Source: Pseudomonas gingeri
GTDB lineage: Bacteria > Pseudomonadota > Gammaproteobacteria > Pseudomonadales > Pseudomonadaceae
DNA length: 32,302 nucleotides
Assembly (NCBI RefSeq): GCF_013386165.1
Contig: NZ_JACAOS010000008.1
Span: 1-32,302, forward strand
Direction of reading: 5' to 3'
Part shown: piece after piece, positions 9,952-18,726 of the stretch
Layout of the letters: the number at the start of each line of letters is the position of its first letter
How positions within the stretch are numbered: the first letter of the stretch is position 1
The notes under the pieces: generated by a model
Databases searched by the model: none
What the model saw: the letters and a program-made list of their open reading frames with translations, nothing else
Told to the model about the DNA's origin: nothing
Made by a program: the position numbers and the translations under genes

Positions 9952-11013
9952 TCAGACCGGCTGCCAGACGTCGTCACGGGCGGTCATTTCGCCCATGGCC
10001 ACAACGATCAGGCGCGGCTCTTCATACGGATCACGGGCATGGGCGGCGAGCATGTTGTCGAGCATCACCACATCGCCCTTACGCCAGTCGAAGCGCACCG
10101 CACAAGCCTCGTAGGCTTCGCCGATCAGGGCCATGACCGAGTCTTCGATCTGCGAGCCATCGCCGTAGCTGACCAGGCGTGGCAGGCGATCGGCGCCAAA
10201 CATGTCGAGCAGATCCTCACGCATTTCCTCCCCCAGGCAGAACGGGTGATGCAACTGCACCTGGTTGAAGAAGCAACGCTCGCCGGTGAACGGATGGCTG
10301 ATGACCGCCGGGCACTGGGTACGAACCTGCAAGGTGTCGCTGTCGAGCCATTCGAAATCGGTACCCTCTTCGCGGCAACGCTGTTCAACGACGTCGCGCT
10401 CAGTGGTGCCGAAGAACGATTCCCAGCTCGGCTCGACACCGGCGGTAAAGGTCCGGCTGTACATCAGGCCCTTGCTCTCGAAGCGGGCGACCACTTCGGC
10501 CGGCAGGCGCGCGAGCACTTGACGGATATCGGCCAGGGGCGTCGCACCACCGACCCGCGAAGGCTGCTCGCAGAAGAACCATTGCTTGCGCGGCCAGCTT
10601 TGCAGGTGCGAGCTCTCGTTGTGATAGAGGATCATCTCGCGCTCTGGATAAGGCGTGGAGCGATAGACGTTGCGCCCGCCTTCCTTCTTCGGCAGGTCGC
10701 CATAAGTACCGTGCAACCCGGGCGACAGCGCCTCGGCAAAGGCCTCGAAGGCCGCCACCGAGCCAAGGTCGAAACCACGAAACAGCACCGCGCCGTGACG
10801 GCACAACAATGCCTCGATCGCCTCGCGTTGCGCACTCGCCCACTGCACAGGATCCAGGCCGGCAGCAGCTGGCTCGATCACCACGGGCAGACTGATACCG
10901 TCTGCCAGCAAGGACAAACGTACCGACGAGTCGCCAGCCTGATCAGGCCAGGCCGGTGCATCCGGCAGTGGGTCAGCGGTAAAAACCGGCGAAGCATTAG
11001 CTTGAAGATTCAT
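9952..11013 (-). CDS. syrP: SyrP-like Fe(II)/2-oxoglutarate aspartyl hydroxylase (TauD family)
   Basis: Predicted to hydroxylate the beta carbon of Asp while bound to a carrier domain of the mycin synthetase, giving the 3-hydroxy-Asp found in syringomycin-type peptides. 353 residues of TauD/TfdA fold: iron ligands H131 and E133 (HNE), distal H325 (AAHARDPY) and R334 as the likely 2-oxoglutarate contact. ATG at 11013 has AGGAG at good spacing. It is divergent from the A-T-T-T gene across a 345-bp promoter region, which reproduces the syrD–syrP–syrB order of P. syringae. Older literature calls syrP regulatory. The catalytic role is established for the P. syringae protein, and the Asp substrate here is inferred because the mycin Asp module lies outside the window. 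Confidence 0.92.
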   Translation of the reverse strand: MNLQANASPVFTADPLPDAPAWPDQAGDSSVRLSLLADGISLPVVIEPAAAGLDPVQWASAQREAIEALLCRHGAVLFRGFDLGSVAAFEAFAEALSPGLHGTYGDLPKKEGGRNVYRSTPYPEREMILYHNESSHLQSWPRKQWFFCEQPSRVGGATPLADIRQVLARLPAEVVARFESKGLMYSRTFTAGVEPSWESFFGTTERDVVEQRCREEGTDFEWLDSDTLQVRTQCPAVISHPFTGERCFFNQVQLHHPFCLGEEMREDLLDMFGADRLPRLVSYGDGSQIEDSVMALIGEAYEACAVRFDWRKGDVVMLDNMLAAHARDPYEEPRLIVVAMGEMTARDDVWQPV

Positions 11014-11118
11014 GAAAAAACTCCTGGACCACAGCCCTTCACATCCACGTTGTGCGGGGCAAGATCAACAGGCTCAGCCGCCGCGCAAGGATAAAAACAC
11101 CGATGGCGGGGGGCTGTC

Positions 11119-11138
11119 TGTCACCGCAAACCGGGACA
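11119..11138. promoter_or_regulatory. syr–syp-box-like dyad (TGTC-N12-GACA), syrP side
   Basis: TGTC and GACA half-sites are separated by 12 bases with inner ACCG/CCGG arms. An extra TGTC overlaps the left half (TGTCTGTC). It lies 106 bp upstream of the syrP-like ATG. The pattern resembles the syr–syp box recognised by the LuxR-type regulators SalA/SyrF in P. syringae. The match to the published consensus is from memory. Confidence 0.7.
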
Positions 11139-11186
11139 GCGCTCCCACGACCCGCCGATCCGTCGTGATCGCCGCTGTCATGGTTT

Positions 11187-11206
11187 TGTCCCCATTTCCC
11201 GCGACA
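11187..11206. promoter_or_regulatory. syr–syp-box-like dyad (TGTC-N12-GACA), syrB1 side
   Basis: TGTC, 12 bases (CCCATTTCCCGC), then GACA followed by GAC. Its reverse complement aligns base for base with the boxes at 24277 and 26807 in the GGGAA core. It lies 152 bp upstream of the A-T-T-T gene, so it probably controls the chloro-threonine operon. Confidence 0.72.
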
Positions 11207-11358
11207 GACGCCAGCAACCGGTCGGTGCTGAAATGCGGCAACTGCGGATCGTGCCGGCTCTTCGAATGGATCCTCCAGGCCGCAGGGATGTCTCGAGTGC
11301 AACGCATGTCGCCACGGTGAAAATACGTTGCACCTGTTATTACACAGGAGCGTTAGTC

Positions 11359-13641
11359 ATGCCGATCAAGAACACTGGCGAATCGGTTAACACCGCGCCA
11401 GCCCCTCTCACGTCCGGTGCTTTCCTGCATGAGATATTCAGTGCCAGGGCGCGTGAATTTCCCGAGCGAACGGCGCTGTCCGACGCCACTCGGACATTGA
11501 GCTATGCCCAGCTCGATGCGCTGTCGTCGAAACTCGCTGCGCGTTTGCGTCACGAAGGCGTCAAAGATGGCGTGCGTGTCGGCATGTACCTGCCGCGCGG
11601 CGTTGACCTGGTAATCAGCCTGCTGGGCATCCTCAAGGCCGGCGGCACCTATGTCCCGGTCGACCCCCAATACCCGGGCAAGCGCGTCGAACATATCGTC
11701 CGCGACAGCGGCCTGAGCCTGGTGATCGGCGATGCCACGAACCTGCCGAAAACCCCATCGCTGCGGGTACTGTCCCTCGACCAGTTGCTGTCGGCACCGG
11801 AACTGGAACTGAGTGTCGACGGCGACCGTCGCGACCCTGACCACGCCACGGCCTACATCATCTACACCTCCGGTTCCACCGGTGAGCCCAAAGGCGTACT
11901 GGTTTCCCACGGTAACGTCAGCCGCCTGCTGGAAAGCACACAACGGACCTATGGTTTCAACGCCCAGGACATCTGGTCGATGTTCCACTCCATAGGTTTC
12001 GACTTCTCGGTCTGGGAAATCTGGGGCGCCCTGGCCCACGGTGGCCAAGTCAGCGTGGTGCCGTATGACATCTCGCGCTCCCCTATCGCCCTGCGCCAAT
12101 GGCTTAGCGACCAGCGCGTGACCGTTCTCAGCCAGACTCCGTCGGCCTTCCGTGGCCTCGACGAGGCCGATCGCGGTGCGACTGCCCCGCTGGCCCTGCG
12201 TTATGTGGTCTTCGGTGGCGAAGCGCTGCCGGCCACCGTGCTGCGTCCCTGGGTTGAACGCCATGGTGACCAGAAACCGGCACTGATCAACATGTACGGC
12301 ATTACCGAAGCCACGGTCCACAGCACCTTCAAGCGTGTGCTGGGCCAGGACCTGGAAAGCAGCTCGATGGTCTCCATCGGCAAGCCGCTGGACGGCTGGC
12401 ACCTGCATCTGCTCGACGCCAACCAGGTCGCGGTGCCCCAGGGTACGGCAGGCGAGCTGTACATCGAAGGCGCAGGCGTGGCCCAGGGCTACCTGAACCG
12501 CACGGAACTCAATGCCCAGCGTTTCATCCAGCTGCCCGGCACCTCGACCCGCGTCTATCGCACCGGCGACCTGCTGATCCTGGACAATGACGGTGAGTAC
12601 CGCTACGCCGGCCGTTGCGACGAACAACTGAAGATCAGCGGCTTCCGCATCGAGCCGGGCGAGATCGAAGCCTGCCTGCAAACCAGCCCGAGCGTGGCTG
12701 CCGCCCATGTCGGCGTACACGACTACGGCGATGGCGACCTGCGCCTGGTGGCCTACGTGGTACCGACCCAGGGCCTCGGCGCCTGGACCGAACAGACCCG
12801 TGGCGAAGTTGCGGCCCTGGTGGCCGGCAGCCTGCCGGACTACATGCGCCCCTCGGCCTACCTGGCACTGACCCAACTGCCGGTGACCGCTCACGGCAAG
12901 ATCGACAAGAAGCAACTGCCCTCACCCAGCACCGGCGCCACTGCACTTCACTCGGTGGACAGCCAGGGTCTGAGCGAACCGGAGCAGTTCGTGCTCAAGG
13001 TCTGGAGCGAAGACCTGGGTCTGAAGAACATCGGCGTGCATGACGATTTCTTCGATTTCGGTGGCACCTCCCTGGCGCTGATCCGCTCCCTGAGCAAGCT
13101 CAAGGCGCACTACCAGATCAACCTCGACCCGGCGGTCCTGGCAAACGGCGCAACCGCCAAGGTCCTGGCCGACTACATCTCCCGCACGCTGACTCCGGAG
13201 CACTTCGTGCTCAAGGTATGGCGTGAAGACCTGGGCCTGAAGAACATCGACCTGAACGATGACTTCTTCGATTTCGGCGGCACCTCCCTGGCGCTGATTC
13301 GCTCACTGAGCAAGCTCAAGGCCCACTACCAGATCAAGCTCGACCCGGCGGTCCTGGCAAACGGCGCAAGCGCCAAGGTCCTGGCCGACTATATCTCCCG
13401 CACGCTCGTCGCTCCGGAGCACTTCGTGCTCAAGGTGTGGAGTGAAGACCTGGGTCTGAAGAACATCGGTCTGAACGACGACTTCTTCGATTTCGGCGGT
13501 ACCTCCCTGGCCCTGATCCGCTCCCTGAGCAAACTCAAAAGCCATTACCAGATCAACATCGATCCGGCGGTCCTGGCAGATGGCGCAACCGCCAAAGCCC
13601 TGGCCGATTACATCTCCCGCACTCTTGTTCAAGCCCATTGA
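11359..13641 (+). CDS. syrB1: SyrB1-like threonine adenylation protein with three tandem carrier domains (A-T-T-T)
   Basis: Activates L-Thr and holds it as a thioester for chlorination by the next gene product. 760 residues: A domain (about 20–545) with A3 motif [11 protein letters not shown] from residue 169, D215 in FDFSVWEIW, and code D-F-W-S-V-G-M-V-H. This is threonine-type, but Ser258 takes the place of the usual Asn. Three carrier domains follow, each with [10 protein letters not shown], phosphopantetheine sites Ser571, Ser643 and Ser716. SyrB1 of P. syringae is A-T only, so two extra carriers are present. No C domain, as expected for a stand-alone loading protein. ATG at 11359 was chosen because CAGGAG lies 8 bases upstream; an upstream in-frame start at 11233 adds residues unlike the family. 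It is followed after 17 bp by the halogenase gene. Confidence 0.94.
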   Translation: MPIKNTGESVNTAPAPLTSGAFLHEIFSARAREFPERTALSDATRTLSYAQLDALSSKLAARLRHEGVKDGVRVGMYLPRGVDLVISLLGILKAGGTYVPVDPQYPGKRVEHIVRDSGLSLVIGDATNLPKTPSLRVLSLDQLLSAPELELSVDGDRRDPDHATAYIIYTSGSTGEPKGVLVSHGNVSRLLESTQRTYGFNAQDIWSMFHSIGFDFSVWEIWGALAHGGQVSVVPYDISRSPIALRQWLSDQRVTVLSQTPSAFRGLDEADRGATAPLALRYVVFGGEALPATVLRPWVERHGDQKPALINMYGITEATVHSTFKRVLGQDLESSSMVSIGKPLDGWHLHLLDANQVAVPQGTAGELYIEGAGVAQGYLNRTELNAQRFIQLPGTSTRVYRTGDLLILDNDGEYRYAGRCDEQLKISGFRIEPGEIEACLQTSPSVAAAHVGVHDYGDGDLRLVAYVVPTQGLGAWTEQTRGEVAALVAGSLPDYMRPSAYLALTQLPVTAHGKIDKKQLPSPSTGATALHSVDSQGLSEPEQFVLKVWSEDLGLKNIGVHDDFFDFGGTSLALIRSLSKLKAHYQINLDPAVLANGATAKVLADYISRTLTPEHFVLKVWREDLGLKNIDLNDDFFDFGGTSLALIRSLSKLKAHYQIKLDPAVLANGASAKVLADYISRTLVAPEHFVLKVWSEDLGLKNIGLNDDFFDFGGTSLALIRSLSKLKSHYQINIDPAVLADGATAKALADYISRTLVQAH
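12979..13635 (+). repeat. Three tandem carrier-domain repeats of 216/219 bp
   Basis: Units begin with CCGGAGCA at 12979, 13195 and 13414, giving periods of 216 and 219 bp (72 and 73 codons). The units are nearly identical at both DNA and protein level; most protein differences are single residues such as N/K, A/S and V/L. This indicates recent tandem duplication or ongoing gene conversion. Confidence 0.95.
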
Positions 13642-13658
13642 CCGAAAAGGAAAAGCCC

Positions 13659-14594
13659 GTGAGCAAAAAATTCGCCTTGACCCCGGAAGAACGTGCCTCG
13701 TTCGAAAAGAACGGCTTTATCGGTCCGTTCGACGCGTATTCTCAAGAAGAAATGAAGGAAACCTGGAAACGCACCCGCCTGCGCCTGCTCGACCGTAGCG
13801 CCGCGGCTTACCAGGACCTGGACGCCATCTCCGCCGGCACCAACATCGCCAACTACGACCGCCACCTGGATGACGATTTCCTCGCCAACCACATCTGCCG
13901 TGCACAGATCTGCGACCGCGTCGAAAGCATCCTCGGCCCGGATGTACTGTGCTGGCGCACCGAGTTCTTCCCAAAATACCCGGGCGATGAAGGCACCGAC
14001 TGGCACCAGGCCGACACCTTTGCCAACGCCTCCGGCAAACCGCAGATCCTCTGGCCGGATGCCGAAGAGTTCGGCGGCACCATCACCGTCTGGACCGCGT
14101 TCACCGACGCCAACATCGCCAATGGTTGCCTGCAGTTCATTCCAGGCACCCAGAACAGCATGAACTACGACGAAACCAAGCGCATGAGCTACGACCCCGA
14201 AGCCAACAACAGCGAAGTGGTCAAGGACGGCGTACGTCGCGGGTTCTTCGGCTACGACTATCGCCAGTTGCAGATCGACAAGGACTGGAAACCCGACGAA
14301 GCCGCCGCCGTACCGATGCAGATGAAGGCCGGTCAGTTCATCATTTTCTGGTCGACCCTGATGCATGCCTCCTATCCCCACAGCGGCGAAACAGAAGAAA
14401 TGCGCATGGGCTTCGCCTCGCGTTATGTGCCATCGCACGTACAGATCTACCCGGACTCGGACCATATCGAAGAGTACGGCGGTCGTATCAGCCTGGAAAA
14501 ATACGGCGCGGTGCAGGTGATCGGTGAAGAGACACCGGAATACAACCGCCTCGTGACCCATACCACCCGCGGCAAGAAATTCGAAGCGGTCTGA
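13659..14594 (+). CDS. syrB2: SyrB2-like non-heme Fe(II)/2-oxoglutarate chlorinase
   Basis: Chlorinates the methyl group of carrier-bound L-Thr to give 4-chloro-Thr, using Fe(II), 2-oxoglutarate, O2 and chloride. 311 residues, one longer than SyrB2. The iron site is H116-Q-A118 (TDWHQADTF) with Ala where hydroxylases carry Asp/Glu, which leaves room for chloride. The distal ligand is H236 ([10 protein letters not shown]) and R255 is the likely 2-oxoglutarate anchor. Alignment with the remembered SyrB2 sequence is nearly continuous from MSKKF to the C-terminal [10 protein letters not shown]. The GTG at 13659 is taken as start because it gives MSKKF and has AAGGA 8 bases upstream; the in-frame TTG at 13638 overlaps the previous stop. 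It is co-transcribed with the flanking genes by position. Confidence 0.97.
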   Translation: MSKKFALTPEERASFEKNGFIGPFDAYSQEEMKETWKRTRLRLLDRSAAAYQDLDAISAGTNIANYDRHLDDDFLANHICRAQICDRVESILGPDVLCWRTEFFPKYPGDEGTDWHQADTFANASGKPQILWPDAEEFGGTITVWTAFTDANIANGCLQFIPGTQNSMNYDETKRMSYDPEANNSEVVKDGVRRGFFGYDYRQLQIDKDWKPDEAAAVPMQMKAGQFIIFWSTLMHASYPHSGETEEMRMGFASRYVPSHVQIYPDSDHIEEYGGRISLEKYGAVQVIGEETPEYNRLVTHTTRGKKFEAV

Positions 14595-14603
14595 CCCACA
14601 CAG

Positions 14604-14625
14604 GCCAGGCGACAGTTGGCCTGGC
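14604..14625 (+). other. Intercistronic stem-loop between halogenase and acyltransferase genes
   Basis: GCCAGGC (14604–14610) and GCCTGGC (14619–14625) form a perfect 7-bp stem with an 8-base loop in the 56-bp gap. No T-run follows, so it is probably not a full terminator. It may tune the relative expression of the two genes. Confidence 0.45.
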
Positions 14626-14650
14626 AATGTGCCTACAGGAGTTACAATCC

Positions 14651-15862
14651 ATGACTATTTCCACCGACGCAGCGATGCGTCTGTGCGAGACCGTGAGGAT
14701 GCTTAGGCACCTTGCCATCCACCTGCCAGATCCGATGTGCCTGAGCTTTCTCGCCCCGGACAATGGCCTGCTCCCCGAGCAGGCCTCCCCCAGCGTGAGA
14801 GCCACGGAACGGGCGGTCAATGCCGCCTTTGCGCGGATCGGCGTACGTACCGTGCAGTACCTGCACGGTGGCGAGACGCAACTGTCGTCGTTCGAATTTT
14901 TTATCAGCCGGAAAATCTGCCAGGCGCTCGACTATCGCTACGACCACTTCGACGATGCCGAAGTGGCCAAGGCGTTCGGGCGACTGCTCAAACATTTCGA
15001 TTTCAGCGGTGCAGTGCCCGAGATTGAGACACTGCACCTGACCACCCGCGACCACGTTTCCCTGTCGGTGCATGCGAGCACCAATCGGGAGCGTCCGCCG
15101 ATTGTCCTGGCCCTGCCCTGCGGCATGCCCTTCGACCTCTGCCGCGACTGGTTCAACGCCCTCAGCGAGCGCTTCTTCGTGGTCACCTGGGAAACCCGCG
15201 GGCTGTTCGGCTCCTGCGCGGCCTTCGACCAGGTCGCGGTAGACACCGAGGCCCAGGTCGCCGACCTGATCAGCGTGATGAATCACTACGAACTGTCGAC
15301 GGCGCACCTGATGGGCATCTGCGGCGGCGCGGTGATAGCCCTCAGCGCCGCTGCCGCCCACAGCGAGCGGGTCAACTCCCTGAGCCTGTGGCACGGCGAC
15401 TACAACCTGGGCGACAACAACCTGCGCACCACCCATCAGCAGAACTTCGAATGGCTGATGGAAGCCGCAGCCTATGACCGCCACGAGGCCAGCGACCTGC
15501 AGGCGATGTTCCTCGACCAGGCGACGCTGGCCACCACACCGGAGCCGATTGCCCATGTGGTGCTCTACCCCTACGTCAACCCGGAGCTGTTCTATCGTTA
15601 TGCGCGATTGAACGATGCGTTGAACAAGACCGAGCTGGCGTCATGCCTGGCGAGCATCAACGTGCCGACCCTGGTGGTAGCCGGCGATGCCGATGAAACC
15701 ACGCATATTGGCGGCTCGCGCTATATCGCCGCGTCGATCGACGATGCCACCCTGCATGTGGAGCACAACGGCAGCCACCTGGCGTTCTTTGCCTCCACCC
15801 AGTACTCGAAACAGACCGCCTTCCGCTTCCTCGAAGAAACCCTCCAGCCGGTTGTCGCCTGA
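14651..15862 (+). CDS. syrC: SyrC-like aminoacyltransferase (alpha/beta-hydrolase fold, Cys nucleophile)
   Basis: Shuttles the 4-chloro-Thr group from the carrier of the SyrB1-like protein to the A-less terminal module of the mycin synthetase, as shown for SyrC with SyrB1 and SyrE. 403 residues; nucleophile elbow GICGG with Cys224, the same residue number as the catalytic Cys of SyrC. A catalytic acid is likely in AGDADETTH (D346 or D348) and the His is H376 in HNGSHLAFF. ATG at 14651 has AGGAG at 14637–14641; an upstream in-frame ATG at 14627 is less well placed. Last gene of the chloro-threonine operon. In P. syringae syrE lies next to syrC, but here the next plus-strand gene is vgrG. Confidence 0.94.
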   Translation: MTISTDAAMRLCETVRMLRHLAIHLPDPMCLSFLAPDNGLLPEQASPSVRATERAVNAAFARIGVRTVQYLHGGETQLSSFEFFISRKICQALDYRYDHFDDAEVAKAFGRLLKHFDFSGAVPEIETLHLTTRDHVSLSVHASTNRERPPIVLALPCGMPFDLCRDWFNALSERFFVVTWETRGLFGSCAAFDQVAVDTEAQVADLISVMNHYELSTAHLMGICGGAVIALSAAAAHSERVNSLSLWHGDYNLGDNNLRTTHQQNFEWLMEAAAYDRHEASDLQAMFLDQATLATTPEPIAHVVLYPYVNPELFYRYARLNDALNKTELASCLASINVPTLVVAGDADETTHIGGSRYIAASIDDATLHVEHNGSHLAFFASTQYSKQTAFRFLEETLQPVVA

Positions 15863-16063
15863 CGACCTCCGACACACGCCGTAGAGACCGTCCTGACCCA
15901 CATCGTGCAGCAGCGATGTTTGGGTCAAACGGCTATCTGACTCGAGCTCGTAATACTTTCAGCTCCGCACATGTAGGGCTTTTCTGTTTTTATCAGACCC
16001 TATTCATCTCGACCAAACCCGCAAGCAGAATCATCCGCCCCCTTTTGGTAAAAGGAACAGCGG
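15863..16063 (+). other. 201-bp junction between the syrC-like gene and the vgrG cassette
   Basis: No gene. It contains an imperfect inverted repeat and then a locally AT-richer stretch (about 15930–16020), the likely vgrG promoter area, but no convincing -35/-10 pair could be fixed. No TGTC-N12-GACA box was found, unlike the lipopeptide promoters. Confidence 0.5.
15894..15927. terminator. Inverted repeat after the syrC-like gene, possible weak terminator
   Basis: TGACCCA (15894–15900) pairs with TGGGTCA (15921–15927), extended inward by CATCG/CGATG with a two-base bulge and an 8-base loop. No T-run follows on the plus strand, so intrinsic termination is uncertain. It marks the end of the lipopeptide operon and the start of the type VI cassette. 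Confidence 0.35.
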
Positions 16064-18124
16064 ATGTTCAGCGCGGCGAATCAACAGCGCTTCAAACTGA
16101 CCCTCAATGGGTTCGAGCATGACCTGCGCGTGCTCGGATTCAAGGGCAGCGAAAGCCTCAACCAGCCCTACCGCATCGATATCGAGCTGGTCAGCGAAAG
16201 TGCCGACCTCGATCTGGAAAGCCTGCTCCACCAACCCGTTTTTCTATCGTTGGGTGCCGAGAACATGGGCCTGCATGGCCATGTCCATAGCGCCGGACAA
16301 GGCGAGTCCACGCGGCACCTGACCCGCTATCAACTGACACTGGTCCCACGCCTGGCGTACCTGGAACACACTACCCAACAGCGGATCTTCCAGCACCAGA
16401 CCGTACCGGACATCATCGCCCAGGTCCTCAAGGAGCACGGCATCCTTGCCGATGCGTTCCATTTCCAGCCGGGCCCGAAACCCCATGCCGAACGCGAGTA
16501 CTGCACCCAGTACAGCGAAACCGACCTGAACTTCATCCAGCGGTTGTGCGAAGAGGAAGGGCTGAGCTTTCACTTCCGACACAGCCCAGACCAGCATCTG
16601 CTGGTGTTCGGTATTCATTCGTCGATTTTTCCCCGGTTGGAGTCGACGCCCTACAAACGGGCTTCCGGCCTGGTCGCCCAAGGCCCGGTGATCAAGGCGT
16701 TCGGCATTCGTGTGCAAACCCGCCCCACGCGCACGACCCTGCGGCACTACGACTTCGAACAACCCCATGTGCAATTGCAGGCTGATTGTCGTCCCGGTTC
16801 GCTCCCGGGAGCGGATCTGGAGCATTACGTCTATCCGGGCGAATTTCGTGACGAGCGGCAGGGAAAGAAGCTCGCCGAACGTGATCTGCAACGTCACCGC
16901 AGCGACTATCGCCTGGCCCGGGGCGAGAGCGATCAACCCAGCCTGCGCAGTGGACACTGCCTGTTGCTAAGTGAGCATCCGCGCCAGGATTGGAACAGCC
17001 ATTGGCTGCTTACCGAAGTCAACCACGAAGGCTACCAGCCCCAGGTACTGGAGGAATACGCCGGCCCAGAGGTCCCTTGGCAGGGCTATCGCAACACCTT
17101 CAGCGCCATTCCCGATGAGGTGGAGTATCAACCGCCGCACCGGCATCAAAAGCCCTTTATTCGCGGCAGCCAATCGGCCTGGGTCACGGGGCCCGCCGGG
17201 CAGGAAATCCATTGCGACGCCCATGGCCGGGTCAAGGTGCAATTCCCCTGGGACCGTGAGGACCGGAACGACGAGCACAGCAGTTGCTGGCTGCGTGTTG
17301 CCTCCAGTTGGGCGGGTGCCCGCTACGGCAGCGTGGTGGTTCCCCGGGTCGGCATGGAAGTGGTGGTGGCGTTTTTCGAGGGGGATCCTGATCGGCCCTA
17401 TGTGTCCGCGTGCCTGCACCACAAAAACAACGAAGTACCCTATCCGTTGCCCGAGAGCCAGACCCAGAGCGTGTTCAAGACCCGCAGCACGCCGGGCGGA
17501 GAAGGCTACAACGAGCTGCGCATCGAAGACCGCAGCGGCGCCGAGCAGATCGCCCTGCGGGCCCAGCGCGATTTCACCGTGCATGCCTTGAACGATCAAC
17601 GGCTCCAGGTGGATCGACAACGCAGCGTTCAAGTCGGCGGCGACTCACGCCATGAACTGCAAGGCGAAGAACAGCACATCACCCATGGCAGCCGTTTGAC
17701 TGAACTCAGGCAGGACGACCACCTGACCGTCAACGGCGAGCGACACATACAAACCGCCAGTCACCTGTTGCGCGCCACGCGGGATATCCACCTGAGTGCC
17801 GGGGATAACGTGGTGATCGACGCGGGTAGCAGCCTGACCATCAGGGCCGGCGGTCAGTGGCTGACCCTCAACCCGGCGGGCATTTTCAGCAGTACGGAGG
17901 TCACGCTCGAAGGCCATCCGGTTGCCGTCATGCAGGCCGCGCCCTTGTCGCCGGGCAGCCAACCCCTGGTACCGGAAGAGCCCGACCCGATACTGGCACA
18001 ACAACTTGGCGACCCCGCTCGTGCCATTGTCGAGCTGTGCCAGAAACCCCAAGGGGGCACACCCCAAAGCTGCCCGCGCAACGATTGTCCTTGCCGGGCG
18101 GCACAAGAGGAACGCAGCCAATGA
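16064..18124 (+). CDS. vgrG: Type VI secretion spike protein VgrG
   Basis: Trimeric spike at the tip of the type VI tube; carries effectors out of the cell. 686 residues with the usual order: gp27-like base (about 1–370, opening FKLTLNGFEHDLRVLGFKG), gp5-like OB fold with DAHGRVKVQFPWD near 385 and the VPRVGMEVVVAFFEGDPDRP segment near 425–445, then a beta-helix rich in short hydrophilic repeats (about 490–630). A short tail with three Cys (CQKPQ…CPRNDCPC) ends the protein and has no obvious toxin domain. ATG at 16064 has AAGGAA 8 bases upstream. Its stop overlaps the next start by ATGA. No other structural type VI gene is in the window, so this is an orphan vgrG cassette that depends on a system elsewhere. 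Confidence 0.95.
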   Translation: MFSAANQQRFKLTLNGFEHDLRVLGFKGSESLNQPYRIDIELVSESADLDLESLLHQPVFLSLGAENMGLHGHVHSAGQGESTRHLTRYQLTLVPRLAYLEHTTQQRIFQHQTVPDIIAQVLKEHGILADAFHFQPGPKPHAEREYCTQYSETDLNFIQRLCEEEGLSFHFRHSPDQHLLVFGIHSSIFPRLESTPYKRASGLVAQGPVIKAFGIRVQTRPTRTTLRHYDFEQPHVQLQADCRPGSLPGADLEHYVYPGEFRDERQGKKLAERDLQRHRSDYRLARGESDQPSLRSGHCLLLSEHPRQDWNSHWLLTEVNHEGYQPQVLEEYAGPEVPWQGYRNTFSAIPDEVEYQPPHRHQKPFIRGSQSAWVTGPAGQEIHCDAHGRVKVQFPWDREDRNDEHSSCWLRVASSWAGARYGSVVVPRVGMEVVVAFFEGDPDRPYVSACLHHKNNEVPYPLPESQTQSVFKTRSTPGGEGYNELRIEDRSGAEQIALRAQRDFTVHALNDQRLQVDRQRSVQVGGDSRHELQGEEQHITHGSRLTELRQDDHLTVNGERHIQTASHLLRATRDIHLSAGDNVVIDAGSSLTIRAGGQWLTLNPAGIFSSTEVTLEGHPVAVMQAAPLSPGSQPLVPEEPDPILAQQLGDPARAIVELCQKPQGGTPQSCPRNDCPCRAAQEERSQ

Positions 18125-18726
18125 ACACCTGGTTGCTTCTGGAGCATCACGAGGACCTGAACCGGCAGCTTTACCAAAAAGTCACGCAGCCCACTCCCCT
18201 GCGCCTGTTCGATTCGACCGAAGTCGCCCTTTATCGAGAACAAAGCCCTCTGCTGATCGAAGCCGCAAGGTCTTCTACTTTGTTCCGGGCCGTACAAAAC
18301 ACTCCCGAACGCTGGCCTGGACTCGTTATCGACAGCGCCATGCCCAGGGAGCGCCTGCTTGATCACCTGCGCCAGCGCCTGTTTATCCACTTCGGCCCGG
18401 ACAACCGCAAAGGCCTGTTGCGTTATTGGTCGCCAACCACCGCCAGTTATTTTTTCCCGGCCTGTACCTCAGAAGAGCTGAGACTTTGGCTTGGACCGAT
18501 CAGCCACCTGAGCTGGTACGGAGCCACCTGGCCCGAGATCGCCAAGGCGCATCGGTATTGGCATGACCTGCCCAACCCGCAGGCCGCAACCTGGCAACCC
18601 AAGGCGAACAGCCCCGCCCTGCCCCTTTCCGCCGAACGTGAACATGCCCTTACGCGCCAACGCCTGGAGCACCCGGCCTTCAGCAACGGCAACCGCGTTC
18701 CACCGCCAAAACAGGATCAGCCATGA
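18121..18726 (+). CDS. DUF4123-type effector-loading adaptor
   Basis: 201 residues. The body, with RLFDSTEVALYREQSPLLIEA (partly quoted), HFGPDNRKGLLRYWSP and the TSEELRLWLGPI segment, fits the DUF4123 (Tap/TEC) family. These adaptors bind a specific effector and load it onto the cognate VgrG, and are not secreted themselves. Overlaps of 4 nt with both the vgrG stop and the effector start imply coupled translation. The C-terminal 40 residues are rich in Pro, Ala and charged residues and look flexible. Family assignment is by motif and by the vgrG–DUF4123–effector order, not by a search. Confidence 0.85.
   Translation: MNTWLLLEHHEDLNRQLYQKVTQPTPLRLFDSTEVALYREQSPLLIEAARSSTLFRAVQNTPERWPGLVIDSAMPRERLLDHLRQRLFIHFGPDNRKGLLRYWSPTTASYFFPACTSEELRLWLGPISHLSWYGATWPEIAKAHRYWHDLPNPQAATWQPKANSPALPLSAEREHALTRQRLEHPAFSNGNRVPPPKQDQP

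Larger units (their letters stand above)
11014..11358. promoter_or_regulatory. Divergent promoter region between syrP-like and syrB1-like genes
   Basis: 345 bp without a convincing gene. It holds two 20-bp dyads, at 11119–11138 and 11187–11206, each placed to serve one of the two divergent genes. Weak -10-like hexamers occur about 35 bases from each dyad centre (TTTTAT on the minus strand at 11091–11096; TGAAAT on the plus strand at 11229–11234). Short open frames in this stretch have no ribosome site worth noting. Confidence 0.6.

Noticed and set aside
11353..12915. Minus-strand open frame of 520 codons
   Set aside because: Antisense to the SyrB1-like A domain, which has all core motifs and a good ribosome site on the plus strand.
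13638..13658. Upstream TTG start for the halogenase
   Set aside because: It overlaps the preceding stop and adds seven residues absent from SyrB2; the GTG at 13659 has a ribosome site and gives the family N-terminus.
15894..15927. Inverted repeat as an attachment site or element end for the type VI cassette
   Set aside because: No matching copy was found at the other end of the cassette and no integrase or transposase is present; kept only as a weak terminator candidate.
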